This document shows, one piece after another, positions 35,351-44,063 of a stretch of 64,000 nucleotides of DNA. The stretch lies in NCBI GenBank assembly GCA_020849475.1, contig JADLGE010000026.1, positions 1 through 64,000 of the forward strand, written 5' to 3'. The notes beneath the pieces are model-generated. The model made no database searches, had not been told where the DNA came from, and worked only from the letters and a program-made list of their open reading frames with translations. Each line of letters begins with the position of its first letter. The stretch's first letter is position 1. Origin of the DNA: Gammaproteobacteria bacterium (lineage in GTDB: Bacteria; Pseudomonadota; Gammaproteobacteria; Ga0077536). The translations under genes were made by a program, and so were the position numbers.

Positions 35351-36768
35351 GCGAGGCCTTGAATGCGCTGCTGCGCGCGGTGCCGTCGATAGACGAACTG
35401 CTGCGCGCCGACGACTTGAAGAGCTTGTTGGCCGACAGCGGCCACGCGCTGGTGGCCGAGGTCTTGCGCGAGGTGGTGGAGGGCGCGCGTGCCGAAGTGC
35501 GGCGCGAGGGCGAAGCGGCGCGCGCACTGCTCAATACCGATGCCTTGCTGCGCGAGACGCACCATCGCGTGACGGCCTTGCTCACGCCGTCCTTGAAGCG
35601 CGTATTCAATCTCACCGGCACGGTGCTGCATACCAATCTCGGCCGCGCGCCGCTGCCCGCAGAAGCCATCGCCGCCATGACCGAGGTCGCAGCCGGCGCC
35701 AGCAATCTCGAATACGAACTCGGCAGCGGCCGGCGCGGCGATCGCGACGTGCATGTTGAGCCATGGATCTGCCGCCTGACCGGCGCCGAAGCGGCGACCG
35801 TGGTCAACAACAATGCGGCGGCGGTGCTGCTGGTGTTGAACACCCTGGCCAAGGGCCGCGAAGTGCTGGTGTCGCGCGGTGAACTAGTAGAGATTGGCGG
35901 CGCGTTCCGCATTCCGGATGTGATGGCGCGTGCCGGCGCGCGCATGGTTGAAGTCGGCACCACCAACCGCACCCACCGCGCCGACTTCAGCAACGCCATG
36001 GGCGCGCGCACCGCGGTGCTCATGAAGGTGCATGCCAGCAATTACGCCATCAGCGGTTTCACCGCGGCGGTGCCGGAGGGTGAACTGGCAGCGCTGGCGC
36101 ACGGCGCGGAGTTGCCGTTCGTGGTCGATCTCGGCAGCGGCACGCTGATCGATCTCACGCAATTCGGTCTGCCACGCGAACCGACCGTGGCCAGCACCTT
36201 GGCCAGCGGCGCCGATCTCGTGACTTTCAGCGGCGACAAGCTGCTGGGCGGACCGCAGGCCGGCATCATTGCCGGGCGCCGCTCCCTCATCGCGCGCATC
36301 AAGCGCAATCCGCTCAAGCGCGCGCTCCGCTGCGACAAGATGACGCTCGCGGCCTTGTCGGCGGTGCTGCATCTTTATGCCGATCCGGCGCGGGCGGTGG
36401 CGCGTGTGCCGACCCTGCGCCTGCTGACGCGCAAGGCGGACGACATCAAGGCCGTCGCCGAGCGCGTGGCGCCGGCCATGGCACGCGCGCTCGGCGAACG
36501 TGCGGTGGTGGAAGTCAAAGCCTGCCACAGCCAGATAGGCAGCGGCGCCTTGCCGGTCGATTTACTGGCTAGCTTTGCCCTGAGCATTCACATACCCGGC
36601 CGTGGCGGTCGTGCGCTCGAACAACTGGCGCGTGCGCTGCGTGCTCGGCCGGTGCCCATCATTGGCCGCATCGCCGACGACGCCCTGCTGCTCGACCTGC
36701 GCACCCTCGATGACGAAGCGGGCTTCACGGCGCAGCTCGCGCATTTCGACTGGACGGCAACGCCATGA
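35347..36768 (+). CDS. selA: L-seryl-tRNA(Sec) selenium transferase
   Basis: A 473-aa PLP enzyme that converts seryl-tRNA(Sec) to selenocysteinyl-tRNA(Sec) with selenophosphate. Landmarks: FNLTGTVLHTNLGRAPLP, SNLEYELGSGRRGDRDVHVE, EAATVVNNNAAAVLLVL, FRIPDVMARAGARMVEVGTTNRTHRADF and VTFSGDKLLGGPQAG, whose Lys (about residue 298) is the PLP anchor. Its ATG overlaps the enoyl-CoA hydratase stop and its TGA overlaps selB. Length is normal for the family. Confidence 0.97.
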   Translation: MSEALNALLRAVPSIDELLRADDLKSLLADSGHALVAEVLREVVEGARAEVRREGEAARALLNTDALLRETHHRVTALLTPSLKRVFNLTGTVLHTNLGRAPLPAEAIAAMTEVAAGASNLEYELGSGRRGDRDVHVEPWICRLTGAEAATVVNNNAAAVLLVLNTLAKGREVLVSRGELVEIGGAFRIPDVMARAGARMVEVGTTNRTHRADFSNAMGARTAVLMKVHASNYAISGFTAAVPEGELAALAHGAELPFVVDLGSGTLIDLTQFGLPREPTVASTLASGADLVTFSGDKLLGGPQAGIIAGRRSLIARIKRNPLKRALRCDKMTLAALSAVLHLYADPARAVARVPTLRLLTRKADDIKAVAERVAPAMARALGERAVVEVKACHSQIGSGALPVDLLASFALSIHIPGRGGRALEQLARALRARPVPIIGRIADDALLLDLRTLDDEAGFTAQLAHFDWTATP

Positions 36769-38666
36769 TCATCGCCAGTGCCGGCCACGTCGATCATGGC
36801 AAGACCGCGCTGGTGCGCGCGCTGACCGGCGTCGACACCGACGCGCTGCCCGAAGAGAAGGCGCGCGGCCTCACCATTGAACTCGGCTTCGCCTATCACG
36901 ATCTCGGCGACGGCAGCGCCACCGGTTTCATCGACGTGCCCGGTCACGAACGTTTCATCCGCACCATGGTGGCCGGCGTCAGCGGCATCGACGTGGTGAT
37001 GTTCGTGATCGCGGCTGACGACGGCCCCATGCCGCAGACCGCCGAGCATCTCGCCATCCTCGAACTGCTGGGTGTGACGCGCGGCGTGGTGGCCTTGAGC
37101 AAGATAGACCGCGTGAGTGAAGCGCGCATGGCCGAAGTCACCACGCTCATCCGCACCCTGTTGGCGCCGACCGCGCTGCGCGATTGCACCATCGTGCCGG
37201 TGTCGGCACTGCAGAACATCGGCGTCGACGCCCTGCGCGCTGAACTGCTGGCTCTGCAGCGCACGCTGCCGCCGCGTGCGGTGCAAGGCAATTTCCGTCT
37301 CGCGGTCGATCGCAGTTTCCTGTTGAAAGGCGCGGGGCGCGTCATCACCGGCACGGTGTTCAGTGGCGATATCGGTGTGGGTGACGCGGTGTCGCATGTG
37401 CCGGAGGGCGGTGAGCTGCGCGTGCGCGGCATGCATGTGCACAACCGCGAAGCCAATCGCGCCAGTGCCGGCCAGCGCTGTGCGCTCAACGTGAGTGGCA
37501 CGGGCCTGCGCGATGTCGAGATTCATCGCGGTGACTGGATGGTGGCCGCGCCCGCCGCGGTGTCCACGCGCCGCATCGATGTCGAAGTGCGGGTGCTGGC
37601 CGATGAGCCGCGCGCCCTCGCCAACCGCACGCCGGTGCACGTGCATATCGGCGCCGCCGACATCACCGGGAGGCTGGTGACTGACGACGGCGCGGATATC
37701 GCACCCGGCGCCGGTGCACTCGCGCACATCATGCTCGACCATCCGCTGCACACGCTGCGCGGCGACCGCCTCGTGCTGCGCGACCAATCGGCGCGTCGCA
37801 CCATCGGCGGCGGCGTGGTGGTCGATCCGGCGCCTGACCTGCGCAGCCGCAATCGCGAGGAGCGCCGCGCCTATCTGCACGCGATGGCGATGCCCGATGC
37901 GCGAAGCGCGCTGCCGGTGGCGCTGGCTGCTTTGCCGGGTGGCATGGATCTCGCGGCGTTCATGCGCAGCTGGAATCTCGATGCCGGCCAGCGCGCGGCC
38001 TTGCTCGATGAGCCCACGCTCAAGCGCTGTGGTTCAGCCGAACTCGCGATTGCCGCGCAGCACTGGCAGCGACTCGAACAGGCCACGCTCGATGCCTTGC
38101 AGACCGAGCATCGCACCCATCCCGAGCGCCTCGGCCTCGGCGAGCGTGAGCTTGAGAAGTCCTTGCATGCGCGCCTCCTGCGCGGTGTGTTTGCCGCGCT
38201 CATCGATGCCCTGGCCGACGCCGGGCAAGTGGTGCGCGATGGCGCGGTGCTGCGCTTGCCCGGCCATAGCGCGCGCCGCTCGCCGGCCGACGACGCGCTG
38301 TGGAAACGCGTGCAACCGCTGTTGGCCGGTGACGCCATGAAAGCGCCGGTGGTGCACGATCTTGCGACCGCGCTCAATCACAACGTGAGCCTGCTCGAGG
38401 CCTTTCTCATTCGTGTCGCCAAGCAAGGCCTGGTAGTGAAGGTCAGTGCCAAGCGCTATTTCCTGCCCGAGGCCATGGCGCGCTTCGAACAACTGGTGCG
38501 CGAACTCACGACCGGTGGTAATAAATTCACCGCCGCCGATTTTCGCGACCGCGCTGGCGTCGGGCGCAACGCGGTGATCGAAATCCTCGAATACTTCGAC
38601 CGCATCGGCCTCACCCATCGCAGCGGCGATCAACGCACACTGCTGGACACCAAACGTCGCGCCTGA
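36765..38666 (+). CDS. selB: Selenocysteine-specific elongation factor
   Basis: A 633-aa GTPase that brings Sec-tRNA(Sec) to in-frame UGA codons. G1 is GHVDHGKTAL (residues 7-16), followed by LTIELGF, DVPGHERFI (G3) and SKIDR. After the EF-Tu-like domains come the C-terminal winged helices that bind the SECIS hairpin (for example GNKFTAADFRDRAGVGRNAVIEILEYFDRIG). It overlaps selA by 4 bp. The hydrolase gene follows after 38 bp. Confidence 0.97.
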   Translation: MIIASAGHVDHGKTALVRALTGVDTDALPEEKARGLTIELGFAYHDLGDGSATGFIDVPGHERFIRTMVAGVSGIDVVMFVIAADDGPMPQTAEHLAILELLGVTRGVVALSKIDRVSEARMAEVTTLIRTLLAPTALRDCTIVPVSALQNIGVDALRAELLALQRTLPPRAVQGNFRLAVDRSFLLKGAGRVITGTVFSGDIGVGDAVSHVPEGGELRVRGMHVHNREANRASAGQRCALNVSGTGLRDVEIHRGDWMVAAPAAVSTRRIDVEVRVLADEPRALANRTPVHVHIGAADITGRLVTDDGADIAPGAGALAHIMLDHPLHTLRGDRLVLRDQSARRTIGGGVVVDPAPDLRSRNREERRAYLHAMAMPDARSALPVALAALPGGMDLAAFMRSWNLDAGQRAALLDEPTLKRCGSAELAIAAQHWQRLEQATLDALQTEHRTHPERLGLGERELEKSLHARLLRGVFAALIDALADAGQVVRDGAVLRLPGHSARRSPADDALWKRVQPLLAGDAMKAPVVHDLATALNHNVSLLEAFLIRVAKQGLVVKVSAKRYFLPEAMARFEQLVRELTTGGNKFTAADFRDRAGVGRNAVIEILEYFDRIGLTHRSGDQRTLLDTKRRA

Positions 38667-38704
38667 ACCCACGCGCCCATCCATTCACCCACCAAGGTTG
38701 CGCC

Positions 38705-39940
38705 ATGAAAACACTCTCACTCGACACTCCGCAGGGCCGCATCGAAGGCCTTTACGACAGCGCCTTCACGGCGGTCGCCGATGCCTTCGTCGCCAACTTC
38801 ACCGAACGCGATGAAGTCGGCGCCAGCGTCGCGCTGACCCTGGAAGGCCGCAAGGTGGTCGATCTCTGGGGCGGACGTCGCGCGCGCAACGGCGCGCCCT
38901 GGGAGCGCGATACCGTCGCCACGGTGTTCTCCGCCACCAAGGGCGCGATGGCCGTGTGCGCGCACATGCTGGCAGACCGCGGCGCGCTCGACCTCGATGA
39001 AAAGATCAGTCACTACTGGCCCGAGTTCGCCGTCAACGGTAAAGAAGACGCGCGCGTCGGCATGACCCTCGACCACAGCGTCGGCGTGCCCCATGTGCGC
39101 GACGCCGTGCCCGCTGGCGGCTTTTACGATTACGACGCGATGGTCAAACGTGTGGCGGCCGAGCCTGCGTTCTGGGCGCCCGGCACGCGCGTCGGCTATC
39201 ACGCCATCACCATGGCCTGGACGGTCGGTGAGCTCATCCATCGCGCCGCGCGCAAGCGTCTGGGTCAATTCTTTCAAGATGAAGTGGCGAAACCGCTGGG
39301 GCTCGAGTTCTGGATAGGCATGCCGCGTGAGCTGCATGGCCGCATTTCTCCCATGATTCCCGCCACGCCCGACCAGCCGTGGCTGGACTCGCGCTTCGTC
39401 AAAGCCGCGCTCGGCGCCGCCGGCACGCCGACGCAGCTTTTCATGCGCGACTTTCTGCTGGTCGACGCCAACAGCGCCGACTGCCATGCCGCCGAGATCG
39501 GCTCGGCCAACGGCCTCGCCAATGCACGCGCGCTGGCCGGTCTGTATGCGCCACTCGCCAACGGCGGCAGCATCACCAACACGCGCCTGGTCGGGCCCGA
39601 CACCCTCACGCGCATGGCGCGCACCAGCATGGCCAGCCACGACGACGCAACTCTGCTCGCGCGCATGAATTTCTCCGAAGGCTTCATGAAGGCGATAGAC
39701 AATCGCCGCACGCCAGACGTGGTGAACTCGAGTCTCTTGATTGCCGATGGCGCCTTCGGCCACGTCGGCGCCGGCGGCTCACTGGGCTTCGCCGACCCGG
39801 CCTGCCGCATGAGCTTCGGCTACGCCATGAACCGCATGGGCACCGGTCTGTTGCTCAACCCACGCGGCCAGTCCCTGGTCGACGCCGCCTACGGCGCGCT
39901 CGGCTACCGCTCGAACGCGAGTGGTGCGTGGAGTCACTGA
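38705..39940 (+). CDS. Serine beta-lactamase-fold hydrolase (EstB-like)
   Basis: A 411-aa member of the beta-lactamase/transpeptidase-like family. The Ser-x-x-Lys pair is in TVFSATKGAMAV near residue 79, and GYHAITMAWTVGELI is the Tyr-containing second motif. DAFVANFTERDEVGASVALTLEG and VVDLWGGRR at the N-terminus are typical of EstB-like carboxylesterases. There is no signal peptide, so it is cytoplasmic, not a secreted lactamase. It is inserted between selB and selC; no selenium role is apparent. Confidence 0.85.
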   Translation: MKTLSLDTPQGRIEGLYDSAFTAVADAFVANFTERDEVGASVALTLEGRKVVDLWGGRRARNGAPWERDTVATVFSATKGAMAVCAHMLADRGALDLDEKISHYWPEFAVNGKEDARVGMTLDHSVGVPHVRDAVPAGGFYDYDAMVKRVAAEPAFWAPGTRVGYHAITMAWTVGELIHRAARKRLGQFFQDEVAKPLGLEFWIGMPRELHGRISPMIPATPDQPWLDSRFVKAALGAAGTPTQLFMRDFLLVDANSADCHAAEIGSANGLANARALAGLYAPLANGGSITNTRLVGPDTLTRMARTSMASHDDATLLARMNFSEGFMKAIDNRRTPDVVNSSLLIADGAFGHVGAGGSLGFADPACRMSFGYAMNRMGTGLLLNPRGQSLVDAAYGALGYRSNASGAWSH

Positions 39941-39957
39941 GCAGCGCACCAACGCAC

Positions 39958-39982
39958 GGCGCGCGAGGATGGACCGCGCGCC
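39958..39982 (+). terminator. GC hairpin between hydrolase and selC
   Basis: GGCGCGCG pairs with CGCGCGCC around AGGATGGAC. It lies 17 bp after the hydrolase stop and 23 bp before the tRNA. No T-run follows, so it may be a weak terminator or processing site. Confidence 0.35.
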
Positions 39983-40005
39983 AACGAATCACTAGCATAG
40001 AACGC

Positions 40006-40101
40006 GGAAGAGCATCGTCTCCCGGTGGGGCGCCCGGACTTCAAATCCGGTGAGGCGCACGCATGTGTGCCTGGCAGGTTCGACTCCTGCCTCTTTCGCC
40101 A
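40006..40101 (+). tRNA. selC: tRNA-Sec (anticodon TCA)
   Basis: A 96-nt selenocysteine tRNA. The acceptor GGAAGAG pairs with CTCTTTC, followed by G and encoded CCA. The anticodon loop is CTTCAAA (anticodon TCA, reads UGA) in a CCGGA/TCCGG stem. The long variable arm GAGGCGCACGCATGTGTGCCT region and the T loop GGTTCGACTCC match bacterial tRNA-Sec, and the size and acceptor match known selC. It lies downstream of selA/selB. Confidence 0.95.
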
Positions 40102-40230
40102 ACCCACAGCTACGCAATCCCCGCGCTGTCTTGTAACCAAATCAGCCTCCGCCGCGAATTATCCATTGCAGATAACATCACGGGCACGCAACACTCGCCG
40201 CGCGTGCCTTTCATTGCAGCGGAGCTCGCC

Positions 40231-41508
40231 ATGACATTCCCACGCCTGTTCTCCTTCGTTCTTTCATTGCTGGCCTTGCCGGCGGTCGCCGCTGCGGCGT
40301 CCAACGCCACGCCCATGCCCGCCACCGATCACATCAAGACCCTGGTGTTGGGCTCGGGCTGCTTCTGGGGCGCGGAGAAGGGCTATGCGGCCTTGCCGGG
40401 CGTGGTCGACGCCGTCTCGGGTTATGCCGATGGGCGCAAAGTCGAAGTCAATTACGAGGCCATCAGCAGCTTTGAGCACAAGCGCGACCCGGACAATTAC
40501 GCCGAGGTGGTGGAGGTGCGTTACAACAGCGCGGTGCTTTCGACGCGCGCCCTGCTCGAACATTTCTTTGAAGAGCATGACCCGACGCAGAAGAACCGCC
40601 AGGGCAACGATGTCGGCACGCAGTACCGCTCGCTCATTCTGTATTCCGATGACGAGCAGCGGGATGCTGCCATGGCGGCGCGCGCGGACTATCAGAAGCT
40701 CTTGAGCGCGGCCGGCTATGGCGCCATCGTCACCGACATCAAGCCGCTGGAAAAATTTCACCCGGCCGAGGAGTACCACCAGGATTATCTGGTCAAGAAT
40801 CCACACGGCTATTGCCCCAATCACGCCACCGGCGTGCGCTTCGCGCCGGAAAAGCCCGGCGAGATTCGCGCCGTCGACAACGCTGCTTTGTTGAAGGGCG
40901 AGCACATCGTGGTGCTGGAAGCCGAGCATTGCCCCTATTGCGCGCGCTTCAAGAAGGATGTGACCGACGACTATGCCGGCAGCGTGCCGCTCAGTTTCCG
41001 CGACGCCTCTGAGCTTGATGGCCTGACGCTGAAAACGCCGACCTGGGCCACGCCGACGGTGTATTTCCTGAAAGATGGCAAGGAGGTCGCCGGCCACCAG
41101 GGCTATATGAATGCCGCTGAATTCTACGCGGCGCTCGGCCAGTTCAAGCTCGGCAAGGGCCAGGCTTACGAGGTGGCTTTCGGCAAGGGTACGGACCGAC
41201 GCTTCTGCCGGCGCTACGACGAATTCAAGGACACGCCCGACGGGGTGTTCATCGACAAACTGAGCGGTGCGCCGCTGTTCGATACGCGCGATCGTTTCAA
41301 TTCCGGCACGGGTTGGCTGTCATTCACGCGCTCGGTGGCGGGCGCGACGGTCGATGTCGCCGATCACAGCTATGGCATGGAGCGCATCGAGGTGGTATCC
41401 AAGAGCAGCGGCATTCACCTTGGCCATGTGTTCGACGATGGTCCCAACGGCCAGCCGCGCTATTGCATCAATGCCACGGTGCTGGAGTTCAGGCCGCGCG
41501 TGAAATGA
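40231..41508 (+). CDS. Secreted MsrA-thioredoxin-like-MsrB fusion
   Basis: A 425-aa exported methionine sulfoxide reductase fusion. A signal peptide (FSFVLSLLALPAVAAAA) is followed by MsrA (catalytic Cys44 in GSGCFWGAEKG), a central thioredoxin/glutaredoxin-like domain with Cys234-Pro-Tyr-Cys237 (AEHCPYCARF), and MsrB with catalytic Cys412 in RYCINATVLEF. MsrB lacks the usual zinc CxxC pairs (KLSGAPLF; SKSSGIHLGHVF). The frame extends to 40063, across the tRNA; ATG 40231 with GGAG starts the signal peptide. It repairs oxidised Met in the periplasm, probably self-reducing through the central domain. Confidence 0.85.
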   Translation: MTFPRLFSFVLSLLALPAVAAAASNATPMPATDHIKTLVLGSGCFWGAEKGYAALPGVVDAVSGYADGRKVEVNYEAISSFEHKRDPDNYAEVVEVRYNSAVLSTRALLEHFFEEHDPTQKNRQGNDVGTQYRSLILYSDDEQRDAAMAARADYQKLLSAAGYGAIVTDIKPLEKFHPAEEYHQDYLVKNPHGYCPNHATGVRFAPEKPGEIRAVDNAALLKGEHIVVLEAEHCPYCARFKKDVTDDYAGSVPLSFRDASELDGLTLKTPTWATPTVYFLKDGKEVAGHQGYMNAAEFYAALGQFKLGKGQAYEVAFGKGTDRRFCRRYDEFKDTPDGVFIDKLSGAPLFDTRDRFNSGTGWLSFTRSVAGATVDVADHSYGMERIEVVSKSSGIHLGHVFDDGPNGQPRYCINATVLEFRPRVK

Positions 41509-41580
41509 GCCGGGCGGGGAGGTCGTGAGCGGCGCTGTCATCGGCTATGCTCCGCGCACACCATCACCGCGGCCGACGCC

Positions 41581-42621
41581 ATGACTGATATTCGACTGAC
41601 CCAGTTCTCCCACGGCGGCGGCTGCGGCTGCAAGATTGCGCCGGCCCTGCTCGCCAACATGCTGTCGGCGGTGCCGCCCGGATTGCTGCCACCGGATCTC
41701 ATGGTCGGCACCGAGCATTCGGACGACGCCGCGGTCTATCGACTGAACGACAGTCAGGCCATCGTCGCGACCACCGATTTCTTCACGCCGGTGGTCGACG
41801 ACCCGCATGACTTCGGGCGCATCGCCGCGACCAATGCGCTGTCCGACGTCTACGCGATGGGCGGCACGCCGATACTGGCCTTGGCGATAGTCGGCATGCC
41901 CATCGATAAACTGCCGGCGGAAGTCATCGGCCGCATTCTTGAAGGCGGCGCGTCGGTGTGTCGCGCGGCCGGCATTCCCGTCGCCGGCGGTCATTCCATC
42001 GATACGCTCGAACCCATCTACGGCTTGGTGGCGCTGGGCGTGGTCGATCCGGCCAAGGTCAAGACCAATGCTGGTGCGCAGGCGGGCGACACTCTGATTC
42101 TTTCGAAGCCCTTGGGCGTGGGTGTGTTGTCAGCCGGCTTGAAGAAAGGGCTGCTGAGCGCCGAGCAGTACGCCGAGATGCTGCGCTGGACGACCACCTT
42201 GAATCGCGTCGGCGCGCGGCTTGCGGAATTGCCCGGCGTGCATGCGCTGACCGATGTCACGGGTTTTGGCCTGGCCGGGCACCTGCTCGAAATCTGTCGC
42301 GCATCGCGCCTCGGCGCTGAAGTGCAAGCCACGCAACTGCCCTTCCTCGAAGCCGCGCTGGCGCTCGCGCAGAGCGGTGTCGCGACCGGCGCTTCAAATC
42401 GCAATTGGGCGAGCTATGGCAGCGCCGTGACGCTGGCCGCCGATGCGCCTGCCCATCTGCAAACGCTCATGACGGATCCGCAGACCAGCGGCGGCCTGCT
42501 CATCGCTTGTGCACCGCAAGCAGAACAGGAGGTGTTGAAGCTGGTGCGTGAAGTGCAGGGCAATGACGCGTGGGTGGTTGGCCGCATGATGCAAGGCGAG
42601 GCGCGCGTTACGTTGCGATGA
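41581..42621 (+). CDS. selD: Selenide, water dikinase (selenophosphate synthase)
   Basis: A 346-aa ATP-dependent enzyme that makes selenophosphate from selenide. The active-site SHGGGCGCKIAP holds Cys15 and Lys18, equivalent to E. coli Cys17/Lys20. GTEHSDDAAVYRL, IVATTDFFTPVVDDPHDFGRIAATNALSDVYAMGG and the DVTGFGLAGHLLEI loop follow. It uses Cys, not Sec, at the active site. It lies 72 bp after the Msr fusion and completes the selA-selB-selC-selD set. Confidence 0.97.
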   Translation: MTDIRLTQFSHGGGCGCKIAPALLANMLSAVPPGLLPPDLMVGTEHSDDAAVYRLNDSQAIVATTDFFTPVVDDPHDFGRIAATNALSDVYAMGGTPILALAIVGMPIDKLPAEVIGRILEGGASVCRAAGIPVAGGHSIDTLEPIYGLVALGVVDPAKVKTNAGAQAGDTLILSKPLGVGVLSAGLKKGLLSAEQYAEMLRWTTTLNRVGARLAELPGVHALTDVTGFGLAGHLLEICRASRLGAEVQATQLPFLEAALALAQSGVATGASNRNWASYGSAVTLAADAPAHLQTLMTDPQTSGGLLIACAPQAEQEVLKLVREVQGNDAWVVGRMMQGEARVTLR

Positions 42622-42633
42622 TCGGCGTAGCCG

Positions 42634-42651
42634 GCGCGAATTCATTCGCAC
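42634..42651. repeat. REP-like palindrome, family A
   Basis: GCGCGAATTCATTCGCAC, after a GTAG at 42627-42630. It lies just after the selD stop; one mismatch in the palindrome. Confidence 0.55.
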
Positions 42652-42688
42652 CGGCTTGCCGTGCCAGCGAGGCGGCAGATGCATTCTC

Positions 42689-42712
42689 AATGTCAGACTT
42701 CAGTCTGACATT
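42689..42712. repeat. REP-like palindrome, family B (single unit)
   Basis: A 24-bp perfect palindrome with core TCAGACTTCAGTCTGA, flanked by AATG and CATT. Same core as the paired copies at 804-870 and 61127-61198. Confidence 0.7.
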
Positions 42713-42756
42713 CGACGGCGCTGCTAGCGGCTGAAAATTAATTCGTCCCTAGCGCA

Positions 42757-43917
42757 TCACCGCGACAATCCATAAAACCGCGCCGCATTCTCCCCCAGCA
42801 CCAAACGTTGATCCGCCGCCGGTAAGGGCGCGAGCCGTTCGCGCATTTCCCTGACCACACCCATCGACGCGTCGATGTGCGGATAGTCAGACGCCCACAC
42901 GAAATACTGCGCGCCGACGTGGCGCACCACTTCGGCGGTGATGGTTTCATCCGGATCGGCCGACACCAGGCATTGGCGTTTGAAGTAATCGCTGGGCTTC
43001 ATGGTCAGCGAAGTGCGCGAGCGCATCACTTCGAATTTATGGTCGAGGCGGTCCAACCATGCCGAGATCCAGTTGGCGCCTGATTCCAACACCGTCACCT
43101 TGAGGCGCGGATAACGTTCCAGCACGCCGGTGGTCAGCAGTTCGGTGAAGGCGGCCATCACATCGATGGCGAGAAAGGCGAAATTGAACAGGCCAAAACG
43201 CTCGCCGTTGGAGTCATCCAGCGGATCGGCGTAACTGGTGGTCGGCTGGTCGCGCACCACCACGTGAAAGGCCACCGGCAGGCCGAGATCTTCGGCGGTG
43301 GCCCAGAACGGCGCAAGCGCCGCGTCGTCGAAGCGGCGACGGCCGCGCGCGAACATGTCGGGCGAAATATAGATGCCGCGACAGCCGGCCGCATGGGCGC
43401 GTTTCATCTCGGCCACCGCCAGATTCACGTCCAGCAGGTTGAGATGCATGACGGGCACCAGCCGCTTGGTATCGTGACTGCAGAAATCCACCAGCCAGCG
43501 GTTGTAGGCCTCGGTGTAGGCATGCGCGAGGGCAGGGTCGCGCACATGGCCTTCCCAGCAGATGCCGATGGTCGGGTAGAGCAGGGCGACGTCGATACCT
43601 TCATCATCCAGCACCGCGAGGCGTGCGGCCGGATCGTGACTGCCGGGCGGGCAGCCGTCCTCGTAGCGCAAGAGACCGGTAGTCAGCAGTTCGTCGGGGT
43701 TCATGTCCACACCGCCGAGTCCGGCCAGACGACCGCGCACCGCTTCCAGCACCTGGCCATCGATCAGCAGCACCTCGTGGCCATTGGCATCGTGGTCGAT
43801 ACGAATGGCGCGCTCGCGAAAGCGCGGTGCGGTGTATTTCTGCCAGGTGTCCCGTGGTTCCAGCACATGGCCATCGGCGTCAACGGTGTAGACGCGGGCC
43901 GCGTTCGACTCGAGCAT
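42757..43917 (-). CDS. Amidohydrolase (TIM-barrel, amidohydrolase 2/ACMSD-like)
   Basis: A 386-aa metal-dependent hydrolase/decarboxylase. It has YTVDADGHVLEPRDTW (first metal His, though the usual HxH reads DADGH), KRLVPVMHLNLLDVNLAV, AFHVVVRD, RYPRLKVTVLESGANWISAWLDR and the C-terminal FVWASDYPHIDAS with the metal Asp. The family includes ACMSD and gamma-resorcylate/other decarboxylases acting on aromatic catabolites. GGGGGAAC precedes ATG 43917. Substrate unknown. Confidence 0.85.
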   Translation of the reverse strand: MLESNAARVYTVDADGHVLEPRDTWQKYTAPRFRERAIRIDHDANGHEVLLIDGQVLEAVRGRLAGLGGVDMNPDELLTTGLLRYEDGCPPGSHDPAARLAVLDDEGIDVALLYPTIGICWEGHVRDPALAHAYTEAYNRWLVDFCSHDTKRLVPVMHLNLLDVNLAVAEMKRAHAAGCRGIYISPDMFARGRRRFDDAALAPFWATAEDLGLPVAFHVVVRDQPTTSYADPLDDSNGERFGLFNFAFLAIDVMAAFTELLTTGVLERYPRLKVTVLESGANWISAWLDRLDHKFEVMRSRTSLTMKPSDYFKRQCLVSADPDETITAEVVRHVGAQYFVWASDYPHIDASMGVVREMRERLAPLPAADQRLVLGENAARFYGLSR

Positions 43918-43985
43918 GTTGTTCCCCCCGGCGCGAAATGCGCCAAGGGTTAAGGGTAGACGGTGATGCGGGGTGGCGCCTGTCA

Positions 43986-44003
43986 GTGCGATTTCATTCG
44001 CAC
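43986..44003. repeat. REP-like palindrome, family A
   Basis: GTGCGATTTCATTCGCAC in the gap between the amidohydrolase gene and the ANTAR gene. Confidence 0.55.
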
Positions 44004-44041
44004 ATCGGTGCCGCGGTCAGGCGCCTCGTTGCAGCTCTGAT

Positions 44042-44063
44042 GTGCGATTGCAATCGCAGCTAC
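44042..44063. repeat. REP-like palindrome, family A
   Basis: GTGCGATTGCAATCGCA followed by GCTAC. On the minus strand the GTAG end supplies the TAG stop of the ANTAR regulator gene. Confidence 0.6.
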
